64,000 nucleotides of DNA from Spongilla lacustris (taxonomy: Eukaryota; Porifera; Demospongiae; Spongillida; Spongillidae): NCBI GenBank assembly GCA_949361645.1, contig OX442427.1, forward strand, positions 806,181 through 870,180, read 5' to 3'. Position 1 is the stretch's first letter, and the number at the start of each line of letters is the position of its first letter. The notes under the pieces were generated by a model. It saw only the letters and a program-made list of their open reading frames with translations, ran no database searches and was not told the origin of the DNA. Position numbers and translations under genes: made by a program. Below are positions 41,649-52,327 of the stretch, piece after piece.

Positions 41649-41649
41649 A
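41644..41649 (+). terminator. Polyadenylation signal overlapping the LRR gene stop codon
   Basis: AATAAA at 41644-41649 includes the stop codon TAA (41646-41648). If used, the 3' UTR would be only about 15-30 bases. Confidence 0.5.
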
Positions 41650-41970
41650 TTTGAAAAAAAAAATTTAAAAAAATTATAATAATGCCAATGAAAACTTAAC
41701 ACCACAATGATTATTAACACTACATGTATACACAACAGTATATACATGTATACTAATTAAAATTTACAGGATAAATGAATGCACGCATATTTCGTAAGGC
41801 GTGGCCCAGCTAGCTTTACAATATACATGTGACGTAATTGAGCGACAAGACATAAGCAACATATATTGGTAGGCGGGCGCATGAACTCAATGACCACGCC
41901 TATGGACAAATTAATTCGCGGAACCAGTTTATTCGAGATTATTGGCTAAGTACCCAGTCATGGAGGAGAG

Positions 41971-44900
41971 ATGGTTTTAACGAAAGGTCATCGTGTATGG
42001 CGTCAACTAAAGCCGCGCTCGGCTCTACTGGAGTGGAAGGACGTAACGGATGGGGCTCTACTATTTGAATCAGACAATGTTGCGGCGTTATGTGAGTTTT
42101 TCTTCGTGAAACATCCCGATTTTATGACCGGTTCCCTGAGCTGCCCCCTCTTCCTCCAGCCCCTAGGGAGGCTGACCTTGTTCGCTCAAAGTACACCGAA
42201 AGCGTGCAAGCGTACGCATTTCTTGGGGTCCTGAGAGTCAACGTAGTGACTAAAAGCCATAGCTACATGGTGCTAGTCACGGAGTGCCAGTCCGTCGGCA
42301 AAGTGCAAGACGCCGAGGTGTTTCGCATCACCCAAGCCACTCTCATTCCCTTGAGTGTCAAAGCCGACCTTGAACTAGTACTTGAAGTGGGCAAATTGTT
42401 GGCTTGCGGGCAGTTCTACTTTTCCCACCCTAACACCGCTCTGTTCGACCTCCTGTCGCCCGCGCAATTACACGGTTCTGGAAGAGAGCAAAAACACTTC
42501 TGTTGGTTAGTTTACGTGCATTGTGCGTTCGAACTGGTAGGAAACACGACCATCCTCGTAGGAATAGGGCGATGTACCCCTACCTCGAACGATTCGGTAT
42601 CGACTGCAAGAAATGGTTGTACCGCATCATGTGCGGAGGAGTCCAGATACATACGGTTTACGCTGGGGACAAGCAGGCGAAGGCTTGTCTCATTTCAAGG
42701 TTGAGCTGCGAAAGAGCCGGTACAAGGTACTGTAGACGACCACGCCCCTCTTTCTAGTTTGCTTTAATCTGGTGCTACTACTTCGCAGGTTCCACGTAAG
42801 GGGCGTGAACGACGAAGGGCACGTGGCCAACTTCGTTGAGACCGAGCTAGCGATCTACGTTGACAACTCCGTGGCCTCATTTGTGCAGACAAGGGGGCTG
42901 GTTCCTGTGTTCTGGGACCAGCCGGGCATACAGGTTATAAATTCTCTTTCAATCCCTCTCCATCACAACCTCTCTTGCTTTTATGCTTACCCCAACCCTC
43001 CCCCACGCAAGTCCCATCTCCACCACCCTCACTTCCCCCTCCTCTTTCTTTGCTTTCCCTTCCATTCCTTATGTTTTCCCTTTCACTATGTTCTATACTT
43101 CTGCCTTCCATTCCTTATGTTTTCCCTTTCACTGTGTCCTATACTTCTGCCTTCCATTCCTTATGTTTTCCCTTTCATTATGTCTGATACTTCTGCCTTC
43201 CATTCCTTATGTTTTCCCTTTCACTGTGTCCGATACTTCTGCCTCCCATTCCTTATGTTTTCCCTTTCACTGTGTCCTATACTTCTGCCTTCCATTCCTT
43301 ATGTTTTCCCTTTCATTATGTCTGATACTTCTGCCTTCCATTCCTTATGTTTTCCCTTTCACTATGTCCTATACTTCTGCCTTCCATTCCTTATGTTTTC
43401 CCTTTCACTGTGTCCGATACTTCTGCCTCCCTTTGCAGTCCACAGGCATAGAACACATCAGGCTCTCCCGAGGTTACAGGTGCTCCCAGCCTGCATTTGA
43501 AAAGCACTTTGAGTGGTGCCTGCTCCAGTACGGACCCCAGATGTGTGTCAACCTCCTGAGCTCAAAGGATCATGAACAGCTGCTCACCAGCTCCTACCAG
43601 GACCATATGAAGGAACTCAACGAGGTAAGATTCATGAAGTCTTTTGGGTGTGTGGAGAGGACCCTCAACCCTCATTTCAAGTGCCTCAAATGTAGCATGC
43701 TTGACCACCACTGGTATGCAGCACTGCACAATGAACTGTGTACAGATATACTCTTCAAGCCATAAACTCCTTACCCGACACCCCTACCCAAATTTTGTTC
43801 TCTGTCCTCCTCACTCTTGCAGTCGTACTGCGCGGATCTTATATGCTTTGACTACCACCTCAACTGTAAGGGCAGCTTTGCCCAGTCCACTATGCAGGCC
43901 AAGCTGCTCCCTCGAGTGCAGCCATTCCTTGAGGCACACAGCTACTATCTGAACATAGATGGAAAAGTGAAGAAGTGAGTGGGAGAGGGTGGGCAGGTCC
44001 CCTTGCATTCCTGCTGGTCATGAGGGTCTCATTCTAGGAGGCAGACAGGCACTGTTAGGACTAACTGCTTTGACTGTCTTGACAGGACCAATTCTGTTCA
44101 GGGATTCTTTGGTTTGCATGTGAGTAGGAAGAAGACTTGCAAGTTGCTTCCTCCCTGTCTTCTTTCTCCTCTCTTCTTTTTGTCACCCCTCCCCTCCCCT
44201 CCCCTCCCCTCCCCTCCCCTCCCCTCCCCTCCCCTCCCCTCCCCTCCCCTCCCCTCCCCTCCCCTCCCCTCCCCTCCCCTCCCCTCCCCTCCCCTCCCCT
44301 CCCCTCCCCTCCCCTCCCCTCCCCTCCCCTCCCCTCCCCTCCCCTCCCCTCCCCTCCCCTCCCCTCCCCTCCCCTCCCCTCCCCTCCCCTCCCCTCCCCT
44401 CCCCTCCCCTCCCCTCCCCTCCCCTCCCCTCCCCTCCCCTCCCCTCCCCTCCCCTCCCCTCCCCTCCCCTCCCCTCCCCTCCCCTCCCCTCCCCTCCCCT
44501 CCCCTCCCCTCCCCTCCCCTCCCCTCCCCTCCCCTCCCCTCCCCTCCCCTCCCCTCCCCTCCCCTCCCCTCCCCTCCCCTCCCCTCCCCTCCCCTCCCCT
44601 CCCCTCCCCTCCCCTCCCCTCCCCTCCCCTCCCCTCCCCTCCCCTCCCCTCCCCTCCCCTCCCCTCCCCTCCCCTCCCCTCCCCTCCCCTGTCACACTTC
44701 CCCTCATTCCTCCTTCCTCCCCCTCCAGATTACAAAGGAGCTTGTGTCTGTGCTAAACCTTGCCACAAAACCAAGTGTCATAGCGCGCTTTGAACAAGTG
44801 TTTGAATCGGCCTGGGCAGAGAATGGGGACAGCCTTAGCAGGCTGTACGCGGGGACGCGAGCCATTAAAGGAAAGAAATCGGTACATGTGTATGGGGTGT

Positions 44901-47900
44901 GGTAGTGAGGGGTACTTCAGTCCATCATTCTGCTGGGCAAGTATCATATTGCTCCCTCCCTCCCTCCCTCCCTCCCAGCTCATGGAAGGGGCCCGTTCTG
45001 TGCAAAGGGCTATTGTCAATAATTTCCTCGATGGCACTAAACAGGACGCTATAGAAATGCTCCTCCTAGGCAATGCGTACGCTGGAGATCTTGGCCAGAA
45101 AGTGAAAGCATTACTGGATCCAGTGGACACCTTTGGTGAGTGTGAGGCATCATGTACCACACTGCCATGATTGGCTTCTGTCCTTCTCTTTTCTTCTCCT
45201 TCCCTCTTTCCCCTCTCCCCTCCCCTCTCTTTCCTCCCCTCTCCTCCCTCTCTTCCCCTCTCCTCCCTCTCCTCTCTTCTCCCCTCCCTCCTCCCTTCCT
45301 CATCCCCTCACCTATCTCCCCCCAGCTCCACTGCCCTTGCAGCAGGCTCTGTGTGGGGCGTGGTCATCCTACACCTCTGCACACAAGCTGAGGGTGTGTG
45401 CTGCTACCTGGAATGTGAATGGAGGCAAGCACATGAGAAGCATAGCTCTCAAGAACCACTCCATGGAGGACTGGCTGCTTGATGCACCTGTCAATGCCAA
45501 AGCAACTGAGCGGAATGTAAGGGTCTTTCTTGACCTGTACATGTGTTGCTAAAATAGAATATTTATTTACATGGTGTGCATGTGTATGTGTATGTGTATG
45601 TATATATGTGTGTGTATATGTATGTATATGTGTATGTGTATGTGTGTATGTGTATATATGTAGGTATATGTACGTATGTGTATGTGTATGTGTTATGTGT
45701 ATTGTATGTATACATGTAGGTCTGTGTTGCATACATTACACATGTTTGCCCCACCCCCTTTAGCCGGAGGAATTTTCGGCCTCACCTGACATTTATGCTG
45801 TTGGCTTTGAAGAACTTGTTGGGCTCACGGCATCTAACATTGTTTCAGCTAGGTACGTTTCCCCTGTGGTTTGGATCCCACCAGCTTTTATTATCGTTAT
45901 GCCCGCATTTAACCCTTTCACTTCCTTCCACAGCTCCACAAATCGGCGTGAGTGGGGTGAGGAGTTGCAGCGTGTGCTGTCCCGGGACTGTCCCTATGCC
46001 CTGCTGACTGCCGAACAGCTAGTAGGGATATGCCTCTTCGTCTTTGTGCGACCTGCCCTCATTCCATACATACGGTATGTACATCAAAGTTTAATGGGGA
46101 TAAAATGACCAATATTTCCTCCCTTCCCTCTTCCCTCCCTCCTTCCCTCCCTCCTTCCCCCTCCCTCCTTCCCTCCCTCCTTCCCTCCCTCCTTCCCTCC
46201 CTCCCTCCTTCCCTCTTCCCTCCCTCCTTCCTTCCCTCCCTCCTTCCCTCCCTCCTTCCCTCCCTCCTTCCCTCTTCCCTCCCTCCCTCCTTCTCTCTTC
46301 CCTCCCTCCTTCCTTCCCTCTTCCCTCCCTCCTTCCCTCCCTCCTTCCCTCCCTCCTCCCTCCCTCCTTCCCTCTTCCCTCCCTCCTTCCCTCCCTCCTT
46401 CCCTCCCCATTGGTTCTCAACCTCAACTTCCCTCTCCCTTCCCCGTCTTCCCTCTCCCTTCCCCTCTCTTCCCTCTCCCTTCCCCAGGGATGTCCATATC
46501 AGCACAGTTAAGACGGGCATGTCAGGGAATGCTGGCAACAAGGGGGCCGTGGCCATTCGCTTTCTGCTACATGCCACCTCTCTATGCTTTGTGTGTTCAC
46601 ACCTGGCTGCCCACCAGAATAAGGTTGGGGAAAGGAACCAAGACTTCCACGATATATGCAAAAAAATCCAGTTTCCACATGTGAGCCTCTTGCCCTGTTC
46701 TTCCTTGTTCGTCTCCTTCTAAACCCTCCCCCCCCCCACACACACACACACACACTCACAACTCACTCATACCATTTCCTCTGTTCCCAAGGGAGCCACA
46801 CTCGACTCACATGACTATGTCTTCTGGGCTGGTGACCTCAACTATCGCATTGACCTTCCCATCACTGTTGTCAAGAGCAACATCCAACGTCAGCTTTGGG
46901 ACAAACTGTGGAAACAGGATCAGCTGGTTCGGCAGAAGCAGCTAGGCAAGGTATTATCTGTGGACGAGGTGTGGTCTATACAGCTGGGTGTGGTCTGTAT
47001 AGCTGGGTGTGGTCTGTAAAGCTGGGTGTGGTCTGTACAGCTGGGTGTGGTCTGTACAGTTGGGTGTGGTCTGTACAGTTGGGTGTGGTCTGTACAGCTG
47101 GGTGTGGTCTGGTCCCCTCCCACCAACCAGTAGCCATGGCCCTCCCTTACCTACATTCAATTCATTACAGGCTTTTGCTGGCTACATCGAGGGGAACCTA
47201 GACTTTGCCCCAACATTCAAGTACGATGACTTCTCTGATGACTATGACACCAGTGAGAAAAGCCGCACTCCAGCGTGGTGTGACCGTGTGCTCTGGAAGA
47301 GGAAGCCATATGTCCAGCTTAGCCAGGGCAACCAATCAGACGTGGCATCAGGTGTCAGTCCATCCACATGTGAGGGCATGCCATTGCATCCCTTCCCTGT
47401 CTGTGACACTCCTCCTACTCCTCTACCTTCTTCCTCTCTTCTTCCATCTTCTTTACCCTCCCTCCCTCCCTCCCTCCCTCCCTCCCTCCCTCCCTCCCTC
47501 CCTCCCTCCCTCCCTCCCTCCCTCCCTCCCTCCCTCCCTCCCTCCCTCCCTCCCTCCCTCCCTCCCTCCCTCCCTCCCTCCCTCCCTCCCTCCCTCCCTC
47601 CCTCCCTCCCTCCCTCCCTCCCTCCCTCCCTCCCTCCCTCCCTCCCTCCCTCCCTCCCTCCCTCCCTCCCTCCCCCTCCTTCCCTCCCTCACCCTTCCTC
47701 CCACCCAACCCCACAGTGACCTCCTGGGACTTTGGCCCCCACCCCAGTGATGCAGGCCCCATCTGTGGGCAGTACATGGATGGGGGCGGGGCTCTAGTCA
47801 ACACGGGTCACCCCTGGCACCCTGGGAGGCTGCTCTTCTACGGCAGGGCAGAGCTCAAGACTTCAGACCACAGGTAAGATCAATGACCTGGGGACCAGTG

Positions 47901-49766
47901 ACTGGCATTTACGTTAAGAGTTACTGCCATTTTGTCAAAGTTCTGGGTCAGTAAACCTGCCCTGGATATCGGGATTCTTTCCTTAATTGGAACCCTCCTG
48001 TTAGACCCGTACTGGCTATCGTTGAGATAGACGTATATAAGGTGGACCCAAAGAAGCGGCTGGCAGTGCGGGAGGAGGCTCTGCACACCCTGGGCCCACT
48101 CAACCCAACTGTCATCGTGTGCGAGCAGGGCACGGGTGCAAGTCTTAGTATTTCTTCCCTGTTGGAAGCACTTTCTCAATACGGAAAGGTGGTACTCGTA
48201 AGGTGAGCGTAATCGAACACCAAATGCCATCTGTTTATCTTTCCTTTGTTGCCTTGCAGAATGCAAGACGATTTGACTCTGGTTACGTTCCAGCATCCCG
48301 AGTCTGCTCTTGCTGCCACAAGTCTCCATGGGCAACAGGTGGGTCAGGTTCATTGCCATTTGTCACGCACGTTATGCAATATGGAGTGTGTTTTTGCAGG
48401 TCAGCGGAGTGACAGTGGAAGTGAGACTGATGACGCCCACTGATGCCGAAGAGATCAGCATGCAGCAACCTACCCGGCTAAGGGTACTCACCTGCCAAGA
48501 GCTGGTCTCCCACCCTGTGCTTGATGACATTGGAGAGAGTGGCCCTGCAGAGCTGTCCTTCAGTGCGTCAGAGGAGGTACAGGACAGCAACCTGCAAGCT
48601 ACTGGTACCACCCAGCTAGAGGAGGAGGAGGAGGAGGAGGAGGAGGAGGGGGAGGAGGAGCCATCTACAAGACCTCAGAATCAGGACCAGGAGGCTGATC
48701 AGGACTTGAGGGGTAACCCTTCCTCATCCGAAGATGATGATGCTACTGAAGCATTGTCGGGCAGTGGCACTGCTGTAGAGTTGCTGCCCTCCGGAGATGA
48801 CACACAGGGGGGGCAGGGGGGCCAGGAAAGGACGCAGGGGGGCCAGGAGAGGGCACTACCTGTTAGACCTCCAAGACCTAACCCAGCTAGCCAGACCTCA
48901 GTGCCTCTACACCAAGGAGCAGAAGCACCACCTGGTCTTCCTCGCAACAAATCCAGCAGCACCTTCTTAGCATCAATGGTAGGCATTGCAGGGATCTCTT
49001 TTGTTTGTTTTTTTAATTAATTTTTTTGGTCCTGTCTGCAAACGATACAACCAACTTTGTCCCTTTGTTTCTTTAGGACTCCAATAACGGAGATGCAGGA
49101 AGGTGTGCAGAAAGAGGGGGTGGAGCCTCGCCCACTCCCACCCGACCCCAGCGTCCTCCTGCTCCTCAACTGGCACCCCAGGAGGCCCCAGGTAGGGCTC
49201 CATCAAGGCCCGAGCGGTCACACACTCCGGAGGTTCCTGTAGCCAAGCCTCCAGCAAGGCCAGAGAGACCCAGCATTCCGGACGTTATGCCTTTAACTGG
49301 TGCTCCAGCGAGGCCCGACAGGCCACCAGACATTATGGCTGTACCAGCAAGGCCTGGGAGGCCAAGTATTCCAGAGATTACCCCTGTTCCAACAAGACCT
49401 GAGAGACCTAGTATTCCAGACACTACATCTGTACCAGCAAGACCTGAGAGACCTAGTATTCCAGACACTACACCTGTTCCAGCAAGACCTGAGAGACCTA
49501 GTATTCCAGACACTACAATGTCTTCGAAGCCTCCAACAAGGCCCGAGAGACCGAACATTGCTGACACTATGCCCTCCTCCACTGTTGTATCAAGAGCTGA
49601 CAGACCTAGTGCACCAGAAGCTGCCCTTACCAAGCCTCCGAGGCCAGAGAGACCCAGTATTCCTGACATTGTACCCTCCTCTGTTCCTACAAGGTCTGAT
49701 GCTGACATTCCTTCCAAACTCTCCCAACTCCCCCCAGCCCGACCGCCCCCACCCAAAAAGGCTTAA
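41971..49766 (+). CDS. SYNJ: Synaptojanin (inositol phosphatase, Sac1 + 5-phosphatase + proline-rich tail)
   Basis: Phosphoinositide phosphatase acting in clathrin-coat removal and vesicle recycling. Domains in order: N-terminal Sac domain (41971 to about 45140; [46 protein letters not shown] and the catalytic [10 protein letters not shown], the CX5R motif, near 44065-44098); inositol 5-phosphatase (about 45390-47875; [65 protein letters not shown]); RRM-like DUF1866 domain (48000-48440); acidic stretch (run of Glu near 48620-48660); and a proline-rich tail (49079-49766) with tandem [12 protein letters not shown] units. PxRPxRP motifs suit endophilin-type SH3 partners. All active-site motifs are present. 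The first exon (41971-42091) and the second (from 42160) join in phase. Introns carry very large pyrimidine arrays. The exact number of exons was not fixed for the middle part. Confidence 0.93.
43060..43432 (+). repeat. 46-bp minisatellite upstream of a synaptojanin acceptor
   Basis: Eight pyrimidine-rich units of CTTCCATTCCTTATGTTTTC plus CCTTTCACTGTGTCCTATACTTCTGC, ending in CTCCCTTTGCAG at 43426-43438, the acceptor of the next exon. Confidence 0.9.
44188..44691 (+). repeat. (CCCCT)n, about 100 perfect copies
   Basis: About 500 bp of pure CCCCT in the coding strand of a synaptojanin intron, about 37 bp before the CCCCCTCCAG acceptor at about 44728. The complementary strand is (AGGGG)n, a strong G-quadruplex former. 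No mismatch was seen across the array. Confidence 0.97.
46108..46490 (+). repeat. (CCCT/CCTT)n pyrimidine array in synaptojanin
   Basis: Mixed TCCCTCCC and TTCCCTCC repeats that run into CTTCCCCAG, the acceptor of the [16 protein letters not shown] exon at about 46489. Confidence 0.92.
46958..47112 (+). repeat. 16-bp minisatellite after a synaptojanin donor
   Basis: About eight units of AGCTGGGTGTGGTCTGTAC beginning a few bases after the donor at about 46951 (GGCAAG|GTATTA). Confidence 0.88.
47457..47676 (+). repeat. (CCCT)n array in synaptojanin
   Basis: More than 50 perfect tetramer copies on the coding strand, followed by pyrimidine-rich DNA and the acceptor CCAACCCCACAG near 47716. Confidence 0.95.
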
Positions 49767-50946
49767 CAAATAGCTGCATTTAGGTGTGTGTACATTAATT
49801 ACTATTATTATTAATACTATTATTATTAATACTATTATAATAATAATGATAACATGTATACATAATTATAATATATACAATTTAAACACACAACACAATG
49901 TCAAACACATACTCTAGATAGAATGGCCCTGGAGTTGGCTCTTATCAGGGTCAAGTTTAATCTGCCATAGATCATATTTGTAGTGATGGACTTAGGCTGC
50001 TATTATTATTAATACTATTATTATTAATACCTATTCCTATTTGTTATTAATCAACACAATAAACTACACATACACACAAAGTTTGGTTGTTGGTGGACAT
50101 CTTGATAGCAGTGCCAATCTGGCAGGACTCATTACGCACAGCCATGGAATATGAGGCCAGGAAGGACAGTAATACTTTCTAGCATTCAGTTTTTCAAATT
50201 GACTGTTTTCTCAACCCAGACATATAAAATGAACCAATTCAGAAAAAGTAAATATACAAATACATACAAATACACACACGCACACGCACGTTAGCTGTGC
50301 CCTCTAAACTATTTGTAAGAAACTAATGGTTCCCAGACCGGACAACAGAAAGGTTGAGTTTATCATTATATCGATATTGCACGGTCTTAAAAATATCTGT
50401 CACATCACTGCCTACTAGTAACCCAATGATCTTAGGAGTGACAGCTGGTGCTGCTGCTTTAGCCGCCAAGATCAAAAAGCACAAGGCCAACGACAACTAG
50501 TGTTTGGAACTTGGGGGACTGAGGCTTAAGCTCTCAGCAGTTGCCTCACGGCTTTCCATTACCATAAGTACAGCAAAGTAGCCTGTGATACCGCATGACA
50601 TCTATGATCAACGTACTGAACTTACTGTTAGCCTGGGCCAAAGCCACGTCCATTCTGAGCAGAACCTTGCAGTGCTCGTAGTTATTAGATCATAGCATTT
50701 GTATAGGTGTGCAAGCGTGTCCATTGAATCCGCTGTTGCATATGCAGGATAAATTAGCACAACACAAAATATATATCCACACAGAAAAGCTGTTATACCA
50801 TGAAGATATGCACTGTCAACAGAAGTACTGTAGAGATCAAGTTATTAAAATATGACAATAAATTCGTATAACGTATTCGTATTTTGCAAAGTCGATAACT
50901 CTTTCAAGTTCAGAGCAGCCAAAACGCTGTACTACTACTTGAATTA
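49767..50946. other. Intergenic region after synaptojanin
   Basis: AT-rich DNA with short ATT trinucleotide runs (49797-49850, 50000-50030) and an AATAAA at 50059-50064 that could end the synaptojanin transcript. A 24-codon open frame at 50424-50498 (MILGVTAGAAALAAKIKK..., then stop) has alternating hydrophobic/basic character, but no family is recognised and it may be chance. Confidence 0.4.
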
Positions 50947-51759
50947 CAAGGGCGTCGCGCCCTATAGGGCCGGTCCGGCCATGGCCGTACCAAATTTTAA
51001 GGACTGCACCCAACCACACCCCCTACATGTATTAACTATTGAGGTTATATGAAAAGTTAATGAATCGATAACATACATATGTACATACGTATATACGTAC
51101 GTACGTATACGCGTTTACACGCAATCATATAATATGACTTCCGTACGCATGCGCGCAAAGTCTGATTGCTTTGCAGCTGCTTGATTTTGTTATCCTTTCT
51201 TTATAGCCAGTTATCAATGAGTTCTAGCTCTAGTACCACGGGGTTGCGCACTACTACGCCTACGGAGAGAATAATAGCGCCAAATCAACCATCATTGCAT
51301 TGCAGGGTTTTCCTAAACGAAGTTTTGGCCAAATACACCCGAAAAAGCGATCATTTCGGTTTAAAACCTGGAATTGGCTGCACTACGATAAAGCGCGTGA
51401 CTTTATAGTGTTGTGCTACATTTGTGTGAATGCTCGTATTGAAGGCAATGTTTCGAGTGGGCATAGTGACAGCCATACTACTTTCTCTAGTTCTGGGTAT
51501 TCGAACTGGAAAGATGCCACAGTAAACTTCAAACGACACGAGCAATCTGATCAATCAGTGCAGATTTTGCATGAGTTTTTCTACTAAAAGCGTTGGCTTC
51601 TGGGGCTCCGCCCCAGACCCCGGTGGGGGAGCTTACAGCGCTCCCCCACACCCCCTTGCTGGGCAGGAGGGGTGCCCCCCTCCCGCACCCTCCCCGGGAC
51701 GATGGGTGTGGTTGCCCCTCCCCCGAGCCGTACCGAGTTTTTGACCCTTCCGACGCCCC
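50947..51759 (+). mobile_element. Short hAT-type element with zinc-finger exon
   Basis: Ends read CAAGGGCGTCG (50947) and CGACGCCCC (51751-51759), near inverted repeats. TGAATTA flanks both sides (50940-50946 and 51760-51766), close to the 8-bp duplication of hAT elements. Inside, 51300-51587 (+) encodes GFPKRSFGQIHPKKRSFRFK, TWNWLHYDKARDFIVLCYIC and GYSNWKDATVNFKRHEQSDQ, the TTF-type zinc-finger region seen at the N-terminus of ZMYM1/hAT-like transposases. The catalytic part is missing and a GC-rich tail follows, so it is an internally deleted copy. Confidence 0.6.
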
Positions 51760-52327
51760 TGAATTAAGGTGCTAGCGTCGTAGTGCGACCATAATGCGTC
51801 ACGTATTGCAATATCAAAGCGTTTAGATATGTCCTCGGGTAGTTGGGACTCTTCTCCGTCGATCAGCTTTACTGAAATTCCACTGTCTCATAGTACAGTA
51901 GCCATTCTCGAGATTGCATTCGTATTCGGATTCGTATTTTAAATAAATGCATTCGTAATTTTTATTCGTATGAATAATGCTTTGGCTGAATTTGATGATA
52001 CGAATTCGTGTTTAACTTGATTCAACTCATGTCTTGATCTTTACATTGATGTACCACAATACATATCAGGGTTGGTTAGTTCTACAAAGGGCCTAGCGTT
52101 AGATAGAACCAGAGAAAGACCAAGCTTGCCATACCGGGGTACAAAGCAGCATTTTCACATGCGTTTCACATCATCTTGAACGTGGATATTTTTGAGCGTC
52201 AAACTTAGTTTGTCTCATCCCCAGACCCGCATTGCGAATGCATATTAGGCTGGCTGGGGACGAGACTAAAACTTTGTCTTGGATACCATAGTCGGGTACC
52301 CAGACTACACAGTGCAACTCGATCAGT
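51760..52327. other. Intergenic region before PGAP1
   Basis: No gene recognised. It contains repeats of ATTCGTATTC-like sequence (51905-51975) and a short palindromic copy of the MITE-like family at 52207-52270 (GTCTCATCCCCAGACCC ... GGCTGGGGACGAGAC). Confidence 0.5.

Noticed and set aside
44114..44905. Pro-Leu-Pro-Ser repeat protein and its Gly-Arg-Glu antisense
   Set aside because: Translation of (CCCCT)n in a synaptojanin intron; the flanking exons continue the phosphatase.
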